DNA of 64,000 bases from Acanthaster planci (Eukaryota; Echinodermata; Asteroidea; Valvatida; Acanthasteridae), in contig NW_019091464.1 of assembly GCF_001949145.1 (NCBI RefSeq), forward strand, positions 881,795 through 945,794. The letters are read 5' to 3'. A model generated the notes under the pieces. That model was not told the origin of the DNA and ran no database searches. It saw only the letters and a program-made list of their open reading frames with translations. Below, in pieces: positions 1 through 31,230 of this stretch (its first letter is position 1; each line of letters opens with the position of its first letter). Position numbers and translations under genes: made by a program.

Positions 1-347
1 AGGACTGTTGCAATAGCATTATGACAGGGATATTTTATTTTATTTCAGGATTTGACTTTCACTGAGAACTATCTGCAATGATGCATGAACTTTTTTGGTG
101 TTGGAAACATTCATGAGGCAGGCTGCCACACGTTTGAACAAGCAGGAGCTAGGAACAGATGCTGATCATAAATCACCGCTATGTCAAACATTTTGTGTGG
201 ATCCTGTTTTGTTCATTGCAGGAATGCTGTTCTGTAATATCATCTGCAAGTGGTTCACAGTAAAAATATTTTCATTTAAATCCTGAAAAAATTCCAAACT
301 TGCCAACACGAATTCTTACTTGTCTTGTTTGAACCTTTCTATGTTAG
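1..347 (+). other. Intron of copy A (5' end outside the window)
   Basis: No exon is seen. The first 21 bases equal bases 25924-25944, just inside the matching intron of copy B, which places the missing donor 8 bases left of the window. Confidence 0.75.
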
Positions 348-476
348 TTTACTATCATGGAGACAGTGGTGACAGCAATTGTAGATGAACTTCCCCAACT
401 CCGCAAGAAGAAGACATTCGTCATGCTAGCGGCTTGTGGCTTAGGCTACTTGTTGGGATTCACATGCATCACAAGG
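348..476 (+). CDS. Copy A exon: end of TM8 and TM9 (43 codons)
   Basis: Acceptor ttag ends at 347 and the donor is AGG|gtatgt. The exon encodes FTIMETVVTAIVDELPQL and then a hydrophobic segment. It is about three-quarters identical to the copy B exon at 26661-26789 by eye, clearly lower than the next two exons. The ATG at 357 is internal and not a start. Confidence 0.88.
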
Positions 477-3400
477 GTATGTGTACCAATTCAGGTTGAG
501 ATTGATAGTTCTCTTTTAAGTGTCGTGAAAAAAATTTACAAAACGGTATCATCTCAGCAGCTTGGACCCCTCCTCCAGAAATAGAACCTAAATGGGATAA
601 AAATGGGATAAAAAGGGGAAAAGGAAAAGTAAAGAAACAAATTCATTATTTTAAATGTGAGTTTATAAATACTGCAAAATCATGATAGCTCAAAGTCATG
701 TATTGAGTGTTCGTGAAACCCATTTAGAGAGTCATCTTACATTGCTTGCTTCCATTCATATACCATTAGGCAGTCAAAGTTTGCAAAATTATCATCCTTG
801 CTTGGTGTCAAGTTTAACCTCAATGTGTACATTTGCTAATTACTTTTATCCCTAACAGTCCTGAGTCCTCCAACAGGTGAAGAATTGAGGACTGTTAGGG
901 TGTAAGAGAGTCACAGTTTCGTAGTATTTAATGGTAGTACCGCGTGTTCATAATGAGGTAATGTAATAGCAGAATGCCATTTGTACACACTTAATGGATT
1001 AGTCTGGTGCTTTTTGTACTTGTGGCCAGCCATATAGTTTTACCAGCCTGTGTATAGGCAAATGGACAGTCATAAAAAGTCTAACTTAAAAAAGCCTGTG
1101 AAACTTTTTCATAAGTCATTACAGCCCAACTCACATCATGGTTTAGACTCTGCCATCATCTTTTGACTCAGTCACGTCAATTGGATCAGTCATATACAAC
1201 ATATTTTGGCTCATAATTCGGCCCAATCACCCAACCCATAGCCAATAATCCAATATGGGACTGTCTTGGTGGCCCGCAGGTCTGGGTTCATACATCCCTT
1301 GCCTTTGGCTCAGGCCATTACCAGTGATGACCAAACCTGGCCAAACTGGATTTTAATCACATACCTGAAAGTGCTCTAACACACTGTTCCTATAACTGAA
1401 GGTGAATTTAAATCATATTGATTCACAAAGAGTGAAAACATGGTCAGGTAAGGAGATATACATGGTATCTACTGTGAACAGCAACATTTGCTGTCAGATG
1501 ATGTGCTAATGCCTCTCCCTGACAGTTTGAATTTCTCATATGCAGAAACTCTCTTAATTTTAGGAAAAATACCTTGCTGTACTATTTTTGCTTTTGATTT
1601 CATCTACATAGTCCTCTCACTGCAAGCATTCTTTGTACCAATCCAGACCAATCGGTGGTTATTGAGATAAGCCCAGGTCTGTGTGGTTTCAGGTAATGTC
1701 TTTCAGAGAATGCAACATTTAACACATGGTTCAGTTGCAGAGTTGCACTGATTGAGGCATTGTGGCCACATTAACGTTCCTTGTTCTGACTCTCTCAGGC
1801 TGGGCCTTACTGGGTAGAATTGATGGATAGCTACGGTGCCAGTTTTTCCTTGCTTATCTATGGTCTTTGTGAGTGCATTGCCATCAGCTGGCTGTATGGC
1901 ATCAAACGCTTCAAGAATGACATCCGCACCATGATTGGTGATAGCTGGGTGGACTTCCCAACCTTCGTCTGGTGGCCTCTCAACTGGTGTGCTATCACAC
2001 CAGCTCTGCTCAGTGTAAGTCCAACTGTGCCTTGTATCTGTAGAGTATATAAGACTGTACCTATTTGTGCCAGCATAAACTTGACCACTTTCCATTGAAG
2101 AATGTGCAAACACTATCTGCCACTACATATACAAAACCATGCTGTTGGGTATAACCTCCAGGCATGCCTTGATTCACTAGCTCCGTCTAACGTTTTACGT
2201 GTTAATTTCCCATTTGTTTTGTTCACACACAAAGTCCAAGACATCAGTGAAGGCAGACCTGCACTGAACTTGAACTCGGCTGCTGTGCATGCCCTATGAG
2301 TATGAGGTTGTGGTTAAAGGCATTATGCATTCATTCAAGTGACTTAGCTCGTCAGTATTTATGACGCTTGGTTGCAGTATATGCAAGTTGGCAAGTGGAC
2401 CTTTTCACCAAGAAAACTTTGCAGTTTGCCATAAGTTGGTTCATTCGACCTGTCTGTTTGTTTTTACCCGTCAGTTTGTATTGATGTTCAACTGGATGAA
2501 TTGGTCCGAGCCATCATACAATGGACCCTACCCGGCCTGGGCTCATGCCATTGGCTGGATGATGATTCTCAGCTCACTGATCTGGATCCCCATCATTATC
2601 AACTATGAATTCATTCGAACGCCTGGATCATTATCTGAGGTATGTGCAGGCGTGCTACTCTGGGTCAAAGAGTGAGAGAGATTTGATGATTGCACAAAAG
2701 CTGGTTCCTCAATGTCGCTGACTTGAGTGGGGGGAAGGGTTGAAAGGGGAGGGAATTCTTCCATCCAAAATGGACCTTTTCTTGTCTCGTACAAATAAAT
2801 GCAGTCTTGCAGCCCGTGAAATAATGTACACACATTATGGGTGGAATCATGACCCACACACTTGTGAAATTATTTGTAGTTTGCCTAATGGCCTGAATAT
2901 CACCAGACAAAAACATAGAAATAAGGGAAAATCAAATAAATGTAAAATGATAAAATGTGCTGATCAGAAGTTTATAAGTATATGTAGTGAGCACTTTGTG
3001 TGGTGTCATTTTATCAGTAAGTTTGTCCCTTAATTAGCATGGCAATGCAAAAAGTCTGTGTGTGACATTAATGATCTTGTATAAAATTCTGTTTTTTATT
3101 TCAATATCAAGCAAATTATGAATATAAGTTTATTGTGATGTTCAATATTGTTATGATTTGATTTTCTTTATTTTTAACTATGTTCATTCATTCTGGATTA
3201 CATTGCCTAAACCCGGGATTGACCTTTATGAAAATAACGTGCATGTTATTGATTCCATGTGTGAACAATTTACTAGAGACAATTCCCCTTGTTTCAACAC
3301 ACTGTCATGTGTATGTGTGTGTGCAATGGACATGGAGTGTGCACCAGTAATTTCATAATTTGTGGCATTTAATGCGGCCACTCAGTTCCTGTAAACTCAG

Positions 3401-4108
3401 TGGTGGATTGGTTAAGACATTTGCACTAGTAAGCAGAAAATCATGGGCTTGAATCCCACCTGATCAAGCTTGTTCTTGTTTTGCAACTCTTGGATCACTC
3501 TAAGTATGCAGTGTGAAAATTTACACTGATCAAAGTCTAGCATGAAAATCTACAAAATTCACCTACCTTGGAAATGGGACTGCTGAAGCTTTTTAAAATT
3601 AAAAATACTAGCAAGCAGAAGCAGGGATTTCGTTGTCCTGATTTTAGGGCCATGCTCAGTGGTGTTTAAATGATGGTTTGTATGACCCATACAACAGGCT
3701 TTTGGCCAGTCAGAATGCTCCAACTGTTGAGCTACAAATGTATGAATGATTTTTGATTAGCATTCAGTCTGTCTAACCTTACTGCAGCACATACCTGTAC
3801 ATGCATGTGTTCTTTCAAGTGCACTTCATACATTCTGATTATTTTAACCTCTCAACCTCCCATCCTTTTGTCCCATACAAAAGCGCTGGCAGGCTATGTC
3901 TAATCCACGGGAAGTCTGGGGCCCAGCACTCGGCAAGTTCCGTTTGGAGGCCAGCCAAGTCCACAAAGAGCATGGCACAACCTTTGGTGGGCGACTTGCG
4001 AATCAGACGGCCGATCTCAACGGTCGGAAGAATGATCTAGGGGCTAAGATGCCAGCTGTCATTTTTACCCCTGGAATGGCCAATGAAGGATTTGACCCTC
4101 CATTGTAA
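348..4108 (+). CDS. Sodium- and chloride-dependent glycine transporter-like (SLC6), copy A, 3' part only
   Basis: Joined exons are 348-476, 1799-2014, 2475-2639 and 3884-4108, all phase 0, giving the last 244 residues before a TAA stop. The family consists of plasma-membrane 12-TM symporters that drive amino acid or amine uptake with Na+ and Cl-. The visible part covers the end of TM8 through TM12 and the cytosolic tail. Diagnostic features are METVVTAIVDE after TM8, the TM9-TM11 block, and the tail motif NPREVWGPAL, which parallels the GlyT1 tail (KPSRDWGPAL). Exon sizes equal those of copy B downstream. The 5' exons lie left of the window, whose first base falls about 9 bases into the intron after TM8. 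Splice sites and frame are intact, so this is a gene cut by the window edge and not a pseudogene. Substrate is inferred from family resemblance; the TM1 and TM6 substrate residues are not visible. Confidence 0.88.
477..1798 (+). other. Intron of copy A
   Basis: Apart from a short piggyBac-like hairpin at 850-900, nothing recognisable is seen. Confidence 0.75.
850..900. repeat. 51-bp hairpin with piggyBac-like tips
   Basis: The left arm starts CCCTAACAGTCCT and the right arm is its exact complement, AGGACTGTTAGGG, with a 25-base spacer. The tips are the same as those of the TTAA-flanked element at 56993-57299, so this looks like a minimal internal-deletion derivative. The flanks are TTAT and TGTA, not a clean TTAA pair. 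Confidence 0.6.
1799..2014 (+). CDS. Copy A exon: TM9-TM10 region (72 codons)
   Basis: Acceptor ctctcag, donor CAGT|gtaagt. Encodes AGPYWVELMDSYGASF, then SWLYGIKRFKNDIRTMIG and WWPLNWCAITPALLS. Bases 1878-1942 match copy B without a mismatch. Confidence 0.9.
2475..2639 (+). CDS. Copy A exon: TM11-TM12 (55 codons)
   Basis: Acceptor cccgtcag, donor GAG|gtatgt. Encodes FVLMFNWMNWSEPSYNG, GWMMILSSLIWIP and EFIRTPGSLSE. Bases 2481-2533 are identical to copy B. The exon end differs more (IIINYEF in A against VVWVFEF in B). Confidence 0.9.
3395..3520 (+). repeat. tRNA-derived SINE (family 1), degenerate copy
   Basis: The tRNA-like head reads CTCAGTGGTGGATTGGTTAA (A box) through ACTAGTAAGCAG to GGCTTGAATCCCACC (B box), then a tail ATCAAGCTTG. 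The same order occurs in the better copy at 39480-39660. It lies in the last intron of copy A. Ends are approximate. Confidence 0.7.
3884..4108 (+). CDS. Copy A terminal exon: cytosolic C-terminal tail (74 codons plus stop)
   Basis: Acceptor acaaaag. Encodes RWQAMSNPREVWGPALGKFR and ends TPGMANEGFDPPL. It has exactly the length of the copy B tail exon with no indel. The middle differs (ANQTADLNGRKND against NPTGYIYDSSRTA). The last residues TPG-AN-GFD-P are shared by both copies. Confidence 0.88.
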   Translation, partial: RWQAMSNPREVWGPALGKFRLEASQVHKEHGTTFGGRLANQTADLNGRKNDLGAKMPAVIFTPGMANEGFDPPL

Positions 4109-7054
4109 TAGGAGATCAGTGATTGCTGGTAGGTGTTAATTCCTACATGGATCTAGCCTGGGCTGAATTCTCAGTTGAACAAATCAATGATGAGATGATG
4201 CTTTCCAAAACGTGGACACAACTTTGGGATGAAATGTGGACAACAAATCCTCAGATTTAATCAGAGCTCCACTACATGATAAAATCACAAAACGTCAGAT
4301 ATCTTATCAGCATGGCTACATTTATATAAAAAAAGGATTAATTTGAATAATATTGTTCTTCAGATGTTTGGCAAAGAAAGTATTGTTCTTACAGTTGCAC
4401 TATCATCAGAAATTCATCTTTTTGCCCAAATTTCTATTGTCACACTGCAATCGACTCATAATCGTATAGATCATTAATAATCCTTAAAAGAAATTGGCAG
4501 AGTTGGTAACATAGCAATCAGAATTTTTAGATTAAAGTCCAAAGGAAGTAAAGACGGTAATTCAAAGTTAAAGTCCTGACTGAATAAGCCTAGAATCTTG
4601 AAATGTGTCTTTCAAAGCCTTGTGTTTAATTCAATAAGCTAATTAAGTACACTTTCTTTCAATTGTTTAAACTACATACAGTTTGGGAGGAAATGGCTAG
4701 CTTTCCCAGCTCTAAACCAGTGTAGTGTTTTAGATGAGTACTCTTGGGAAAATAAGATCATGCACAGAAGTAGGTTCAATTAATGAGTATTTTGACATTT
4801 GGATACCCTTGAATGAGCACAATTTAACAAGTTCAAATAGGTTACGAGTATAAAAAAAACCTCTTCTGTAATGAATATGAATACCAAATCACTACCCGAA
4901 ATGTAACCAGTCAGCAAAAACAAGATTTTTGAGGGGCATCCTTACTGGCATGAATATTTTCCATTTCCGTCACTGGGGGCAGCAGCATATCCAGCTTTTG
5001 GTGACAGCGGGTGCAAATTCAATGTTTAATATCACAACAGTCTTCAAACAGTCATTGAATCACCCCTGCTCTCTATTTTGAAAAAGTTTCTATCTTTTCT
5101 GTTGGAACTGGACAGAAAATCTCGCAGTTCTCTCATAGCCAAACAAGTTTTTCATTACCTTCAACAAAGTTGTACGTTTCTCATGTAAACCTCGTTAAGT
5201 TCAGCAATGGCGATGCTTAGCCATATATGATGAGCTAGTCAATTCATCTCTTTCCAGTTTGGTGCAACTCATGCCAAATGAAATGTAAGTCACGCCTTAA
5301 TTTGTTGCATAAGTTGCAAAAAGACACAGTGCATAAGTTCAGTGAAATCACTCTTAATTATTTGCTCCGTGTACGCAATAAAATGTGGCATAAGTGATGT
5401 TACCCCATTGCATAAAGTTTTGTGAAATTGGCTGCAGGTGCCATAGCAGTGGGAAGGCAGCATTTATGTGCGCTGATTGTCCATTCATGTGTAGTGTACA
5501 TAATATCGCTTAGCAAGGACTACGCTCAATGTACCTGGTACATTAGTTTCTTGAATTGTTCATGGGAAAACAGTTGAGGAGTACATTGACATATTTGAGT
5601 CAGTAAATCATTACATCTTGAAAAAATCAGTAAATCAAATAACTGATATCATACAACCAAAATTAGTGGGAGATATTGCATTGTTGCTTTCCATTCTGCA
5701 TAGTTGCAGAATTCTGCATATTTGAAAATTGCAAATAAAACCTATCTGTAAATGTGCTACTATGGTAACATGACTGTCCGTACAAGTTGAAACATAAATC
5801 CCTACTCTGGCTTTGGAAGTATCTGGCTCAAGACAAGTTTCATCAAATAATGCGGGCAATTCAGTTGTAATTTTATTAAAACTTTTGTACAATCAATTCT
5901 AATTGTAGTTATAAATTTAAACATGAGAATTGTGTACAAACATCTGAGCACTATTTTGTCAACTTTAATGCTGACACTGACTCACAACTAAAATAATAGC
6001 GAAAAGTACAATTTTTTCTATTTTTGAAAACCACTGATTTGTTTCATAATGTACAATCATTGTCAATTATTTATGATTTATATTCTCAAAGTTCACTATC
6101 AATACTTTCTTATTAAGTATATTTTTATTAAACTATTTTATGACTGGATATGATAAAGTATTCACTTTATCTTTTAAACATAAAATGCCTTTTGGACATA
6201 TTTTATATAAGCTGGGTTGGAAAACACAACGAATGTCTGTATATTTAGAAAGCATTTTTACCACATTTACATTCCCAATTTAAGGGTTTCTTACAAGAGA
6301 ATTTAGGGTTTTGTGTGTATATTTGGGATCATGTTTTATCAGCAATTTTTTCTATGTGCTTGATGCAGCAGGTGTACTGATGAATTATAATGCATTTGTA
6401 TAATAGTAAACAAAAATGGTAACTGCACAAGTCATTTATGAAAGTAATTGTGGGTATTTATAATGACGTAGGAGAACATTTCATTTTTTTAAATTGTTGT
6501 CTAATTGTCACCACTTCGTTTAATGTCCTAATTATGTAGCTTAGTAGTCATGCCTGTTACACAGATTGATTAAGTATGTCAGTGATTTGCGTATCAATCA
6601 ATTTCTGCATTTTGATTATCTTTATACATACACTTAGATAGATATTTTGTAATCTGTTTTTAGGACTGCTATGTGATCTGAAGCCTGGGACAAATTGTGA
6701 ATTAATTTATGTTTTACGTATATCGATGAAAGGAATAATTATGCAAAAGATAAGCATAAATCAGGAAGTTTTCTGCAGTTGCATTTTTTGTTAAATGATT
6801 TTCAAAATAATAATGAATATTTATAAAGTGCGCTTCCAACATTGCTGATGCTCCAGGCTCTGTCATTATTATCCCTTGCTTGTCTGGCTCCTAAACTTTC
6901 CTAAAACCATCTCAGTCCTTTGGGGAGGATTACGTGCCATTTCAACCATAAAAGGCTAATGAAACAACAATCTCTGCTCTCACTGATACATGTACATACA
7001 TTGTGCTGTACCCATTTATAGGCCCATTTGAGAGAAGCAAATGGGAGTAAATAT

Positions 7055-7220
7055 GGGCGATTCACAATAGTGCGCCTCCATGAGTTTGCAACGCGTTGGC
7101 CAATCACAATGCGCGAAATTTGTCGACGGTTTCCAAATGCGCATTGGGGGTCAAATTTCGTGCACTGTGATTGGCCAACGTGTTGCAAACTCTCAGAGGT
7201 GCACTTTTATGAAACCCCCA
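7055..7220. mobile_element. Palindromic MITE-like element, ATTGGCCAA family, copy 1
   Basis: Almost the whole element is one inverted repeat. The left arm GGGCGATTCACAATAGTGCG, then GAGTTTGCAACGCGTTGGCC and AATCACAATGCGCGAAATTT, is mirrored by the right arm ending GGTGCACTTTTATGAAACCC. ATAT flanks both sides and may be the target duplication. A second copy sits at 33080-33246. No transposase is encoded. Confidence 0.75.
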
Positions 7221-7322
7221 TATTGACTTGCCCAAGGTCACAATGCAAAATCACTTGCTGGATTCGAACCCCTTGCCCTGTTCCCAGGAGTTACGATCCT
7301 AACCACTGGGCCATGCACCTTC
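7221..7322 (-). repeat. tRNA-derived SINE (family 2), minus strand
   Basis: On the minus strand the A box is TGGCCCAGTGGTTAGGA and the B box GGTTCGAATCC, followed by a body containing GACCTTGGGCAAGTC. The tRNA fold is lost in the anticodon arm, so this is a SINE head and not a functional tRNA. It abuts the MITE at 7055-7220. Confidence 0.7.
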
Positions 7323-10059
7323 GTTTTAAGCAGATAGGTGGGAGTTAATAACCCCTGGATTAATTACCTGCACCTCGAGGTGATCACTGTGCTAAAGTAG
7401 TTGCTTTGCAGTATGCATTTAGGTACATGTAAGTTTCCTTTACCCAATTCACGCTGATTGATCAAGTAGGCATCTTGGATACGTAAGGGAATGAGGACGA
7501 GAATATGAATTCATTCACGGCTGTCAGGGTTAGATTACCCTACTTGTAAAATTAATCCGTTGTCCAAAGAAAAATTTGTTCTTTTCAAAGTACAGATTAA
7601 GTGAGTATACTGCTAATGACTAGACAGCATGGATTCCATTGGGCACACATTTTGAAACCCTCGGGATGAACTGTGGATACCTCGGTAAGTTCAAAACAAG
7701 GCATTCTTTCTGCCCCTTTTTCGCAGTCAGATTCTTTAAAATGGGAAGGGGCTGGGCAAAACACAAACAAATGTAACTAACAAAAAATGCAAAGGATTTT
7801 CAAAATGTCTTTTTCTGCTACCGGTACACACTTACCATGATGATCAAAGCGCTCATTTGAGGGGAAAAGGGCTTCTTTTTTATGCGGGGCCTCGTTTTTA
7901 ACAAATGAAAGATCTGCAGCTTCGGTGCAGTTTTTCCTTCTGGTGTATGTGAACACCAGCTGGCAGAATGCTTATTAAATCAGACCTATTCACTTTGAGG
8001 GTGTTTCGCCACTCTTCCTGAAAAGTTGTACACCTGCACCTGAGAAAGAGTCTTATATTTTAACACAAATTTTGATATGTTTTATTTTAAGAATAGCAAC
8101 CTGTCATTCATATGAATGGTGGTGGGATGTCATTACTTGTAGGTATTGGCTAGTCTGTGGAAGTGTGAGGAAAATGTGATTCCATACATGAGGCCAAAAA
8201 TGAGTCTTGAATGAAGTTGGCATAACAGAAGTTGATACTACCATGTATCTCTTAGCTTATGTAAGATTACTGAATTTGACACCTTTAACATATAATTGAA
8301 TGTTGCACACAAAGGCCACTGACATTTTGTGTTTTTACCCCATCCCTTGAGTACTTGTAGTTTGAAGCATACTGGATTTGTTGTACAAAACATATCCCAA
8401 CTTCGGATCGTAAGGACAAGACAGTACTCTTCCTTATCATTGGCCAGTGAATTTTTTTATGTAAAGAGCTGAATGCAATCGGGAAAATTGTGTCTTGATT
8501 TATCAGTTAGGCAGACAGAGCTTTATTCAAAAAGAGATTGGCAAGAGGACTAAATTGTAATTTTTCCCTTATGCCTCAAATTGTAAAATGAGTGTCCCCC
8601 ATAAAAGTTGCTTATACATACCTTATTCAACAAACAAAACGATGAATTTTAATTTGTTTCTTCTCATTTTACTTTTTAGCTGTTGGGAATTGCCATAAAA
8701 TGTGCATCGTTTTCTCACTACTAAACGTTGTTTGGGAGCATGAAGGTTCCTTGGTGGAAGCAAGGGTGTTCGTACATACAATCATCGAGCACGGAACGGA
8801 CCAATTGCGCCCGTAAAGTCACGTTATCTGATCAACTAACACCGCCCATATCAAAGTGCGTTTTTCAGTTTGGTTACTAAATTAAAAGCCGCTTTTTCAT
8901 AGTTGTACAGCACATCAGTCGTCTAACTGGTTCATCCCCAGTCAGAAAGTAGTCTAGTGGGAGGTTAAATCAGTAGCCCGTCCAGTTCTTTTTTGAGGGA
9001 GGCAGTGGACATTTTCTTCTAAACTTGGTCAAGTTTTTCATCCTTAAAAGTAGCCTTATCCCCCTCCCAAAAAAAAAGGGTGATGCATGTCCTAAACTTG
9101 TGGTACATGTACTTTTCCAAAATAATAGCATTTGCAATTCCTTGAAAAAAGGAATTAACAGCTGGATAAGCCACTGAAGAATGCCCCTCCTGGATCTACA
9201 CCAACGATGCAATTTCACTCTGGCCATTCCGTTGTGAACGTATGCACAATGCCGTTACTGGGGTACATTTTGCAGACGGAGGGAGCACGCATTGGCCCCG
9301 GTCACCGACCAACAGCATGGAAAAGGAGAGGGGGGCGCATCCCCCATGCCCTAAATTATTCCTACTTAGGGGCGTCACCGCATAGGAGTTACCGTGAAGA
9401 GAAAACTTCCTGGAGGAAAGAGTCAAGTGTAATTTCTTCCAAATTTCAACTGTTCACTCGTTCATCACCAAATTTAAGAAATTAATATCAAGAGAAGCTT
9501 ATTTTAACAAAAAACTGTTGTACTCTAGACTTTCAGAACATGCAAAGATTTTCACATGTTCCTTGTTAGGTTTAATAATATTACCTGTCCTTTTCCAACA
9601 AAATTTGATAGACGGGCACTAATTAGGCACCCCAACTACGCTTCTTGCGGTTGGGTGAATTTGGTTTACTTGAAATGCTACACAGATGAGTGATCGTTTC
9701 TTTAAATGCATACATATTAATGGCGGAGGGGACATTGGGAACATGCAGGGGTACACGTCTGTACCTTCCCCTTGCTTCATAACTTTCCTTAAAACTCCCG
9801 CCGAAGCATCTCATATACCATGTTCCGTGTACAATGTACATTTTGTAAGTAAACGTACTGCTGGCCATGTCGAAATTCTGGGAATTGTTATCGTTGGTTG
9901 TGTGCCACATAAGTTTGATCAGTGTCACACTGCTAGTTCATTGTAAGCACGCTCAGTAGATGACGAATCCCAGCAAGAAACTGTCAACAATGAAGTGGAA
10001 TTTGAATGATAAAAGATCGCGGAACTCTCTGGCTTCCAGTTTTTGTTGCGCATTCAAGT

Positions 10060-10210
10060 GGAACACATCGGGGCTTTTTTCACTGTGGAAAAATTTGGGC
10101 GTCGGCCATTTTTGAGCGACACTCATTCGCTTCCTCGCCTCGCATTTGACACAAGGAGGCTTTACTGGAGTCTTCACAAAATATTTTCGTAGTAGACAAA
10201 CAAAATAACC
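10060..10210 (+). promoter_or_regulatory. Putative 5' UTR and core promoter of copy B
   Basis: The stretch before the start codon contains GGCCATTTTTG, resembling a YY1-type site common near metazoan start sites, and an in-frame TAG at 10193-10195 that closes the frame upstream. There is no clear TATA box. The start site cannot be fixed from sequence. Confidence 0.3.
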
Positions 10211-29965
<19,755 letters not shown>

Positions 29966-30210
29966 GCAAAAGTCAAGACAAGGAAGCCATGTACCCGATT
30001 GATACTTGTATTAAGTATTGGATCTTGCAAGGGCGCGTATTCCCCGGCAGATATGATTTTTGTAATAACAAAGGGGTTGGAGAGAGAAAACTTACAGTGA
30101 ACTAAATTTCCTAGCATTTAAAAGTGTGCCTCTTTGTTAGATGATGTTTATAAGGCTGAGTTATATGATAGTATGGTCATAATGGATCGACCCTCAAATA
30201 CCCACACTCC

Positions 30211-30216
30211 AATAAA
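30211..30216 (+). terminator. Candidate polyadenylation signal of copy B
   Basis: First AATAAA after the stop codon, about 250 bases downstream. Another AATAAA lies near 30401. Confidence 0.4.
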
Positions 30217-30752
30217 TTCAATGGAGATTCATTTCACTTGAGATCACGCCAATAATTGCAATGATATTGTCACACTTCGTGAAAGATATAGTTTGGGATG
30301 ACCGTGATAAATGCTGATCTCTTTGGATAGTAAAACGTTAATTACAAAGACTTGAGGCTGAGTTGTGATAAATCACTTTGGATACCGACTATACGTATAA
30401 TAAATCACTTAGGTTTTTGTATTGCAGAGGTCTGGATTACAACATGTGCAATGACTTCCATGTGCATGTAGCTAGTGGGGAATCTATTAGAACACTGCAA
30501 ATGATATTTTACCAGTAAGAGTATGTACATACAGAAGGTGGTGATGGTTAAATTTGCCATTTCTAAACATTTTGGACCAGATGGCTGCGGCAAGCATGAC
30601 AATTATGAGCTCACTTTTGAACAGGACAGTGGAACCTAGTCATAGATTACTTTCTCTGCTTCATCAGTTTTAATTTAACAGTAGACAAAGTATGGAAATG
30701 TTATGTAGGATAGTGATTCAACAAAGCATTCTTAAAAATCTTTTTTCCTTAA

Positions 30753-31230
30753 CCACTTCATGCCACGGTTCCTGGTACCGGAGACTTTAGGTTTATACGC
30801 ATAGCTGGGGGCCCCGAAATCACACGAAGGAGCTTGTAACAAAAGACCATACTCCGAACAATAGACCAAGCTGCTGTGAATTACCAACTTTTTTCAGTTG
30901 TCAACAGCGGAAGTAATCTGTCGTTGTTTTAAAACAGTATACCACTATTTGTGGCATTCAGAGAAAGTGGATTATCACCAGGGACAAAGGTGTCCAGCGA
31001 TGAGCGATACAGTGCCGCTGCATGCTAATCTCGCTGCATTTGAAAAGATGCCAGCAGCGCACCACACTGGGCCAATTTTGGGAACAAGGGAAATTACGCA
31101 ACACTGTACAATCTGGGGTCTCTACAAGATGACAGGCCTGGCTGAAATACTCGGGTGTCATTACATGTTGCCTGTCAGATTAGAGTGGCCACCAGACCTG
31201 AAGTGAACAGTATTTCATGATAAAAAAAAA
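30753..31230 (-). mobile_element. TTAA-flanked piggyBac-like MITE, CCACTTC family, inverted copy
   Basis: Starts TTAA then CCACTTCATGCC. Internal sequence near 31130-31170 (GGCCTGGCTGAAATACTCGG) is the complement of the copies at 36139 and 43180, so it is in opposite orientation. The far end has decayed: no clean TGGTTAA is found, so the right boundary is approximate. Confidence 0.6.

Larger units (their letters stand above)
4109..10210. other. Intergenic region between the two transporter copies
   Basis: It holds the 3' UTR of copy A, a palindromic MITE at 7055-7220, a minus-strand SINE at 7221-7322, and the promoter and 5' UTR of copy B near its right end. No coding exon could be supported: open frames here are short, overlap on both strands and match no family I recognise. 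Confidence 0.6.

Noticed and set aside
348-4108. Copy A as a truncated pseudogene
   Set aside because: All four exons keep frame, splice sites and stop. The missing 5' part is explained by the window edge.
9207-10177. Overlapping frames of 74-101 residues before copy B
   Set aside because: Both strands are open at once, there is no family match, and some overlap the promoter and 5' UTR.
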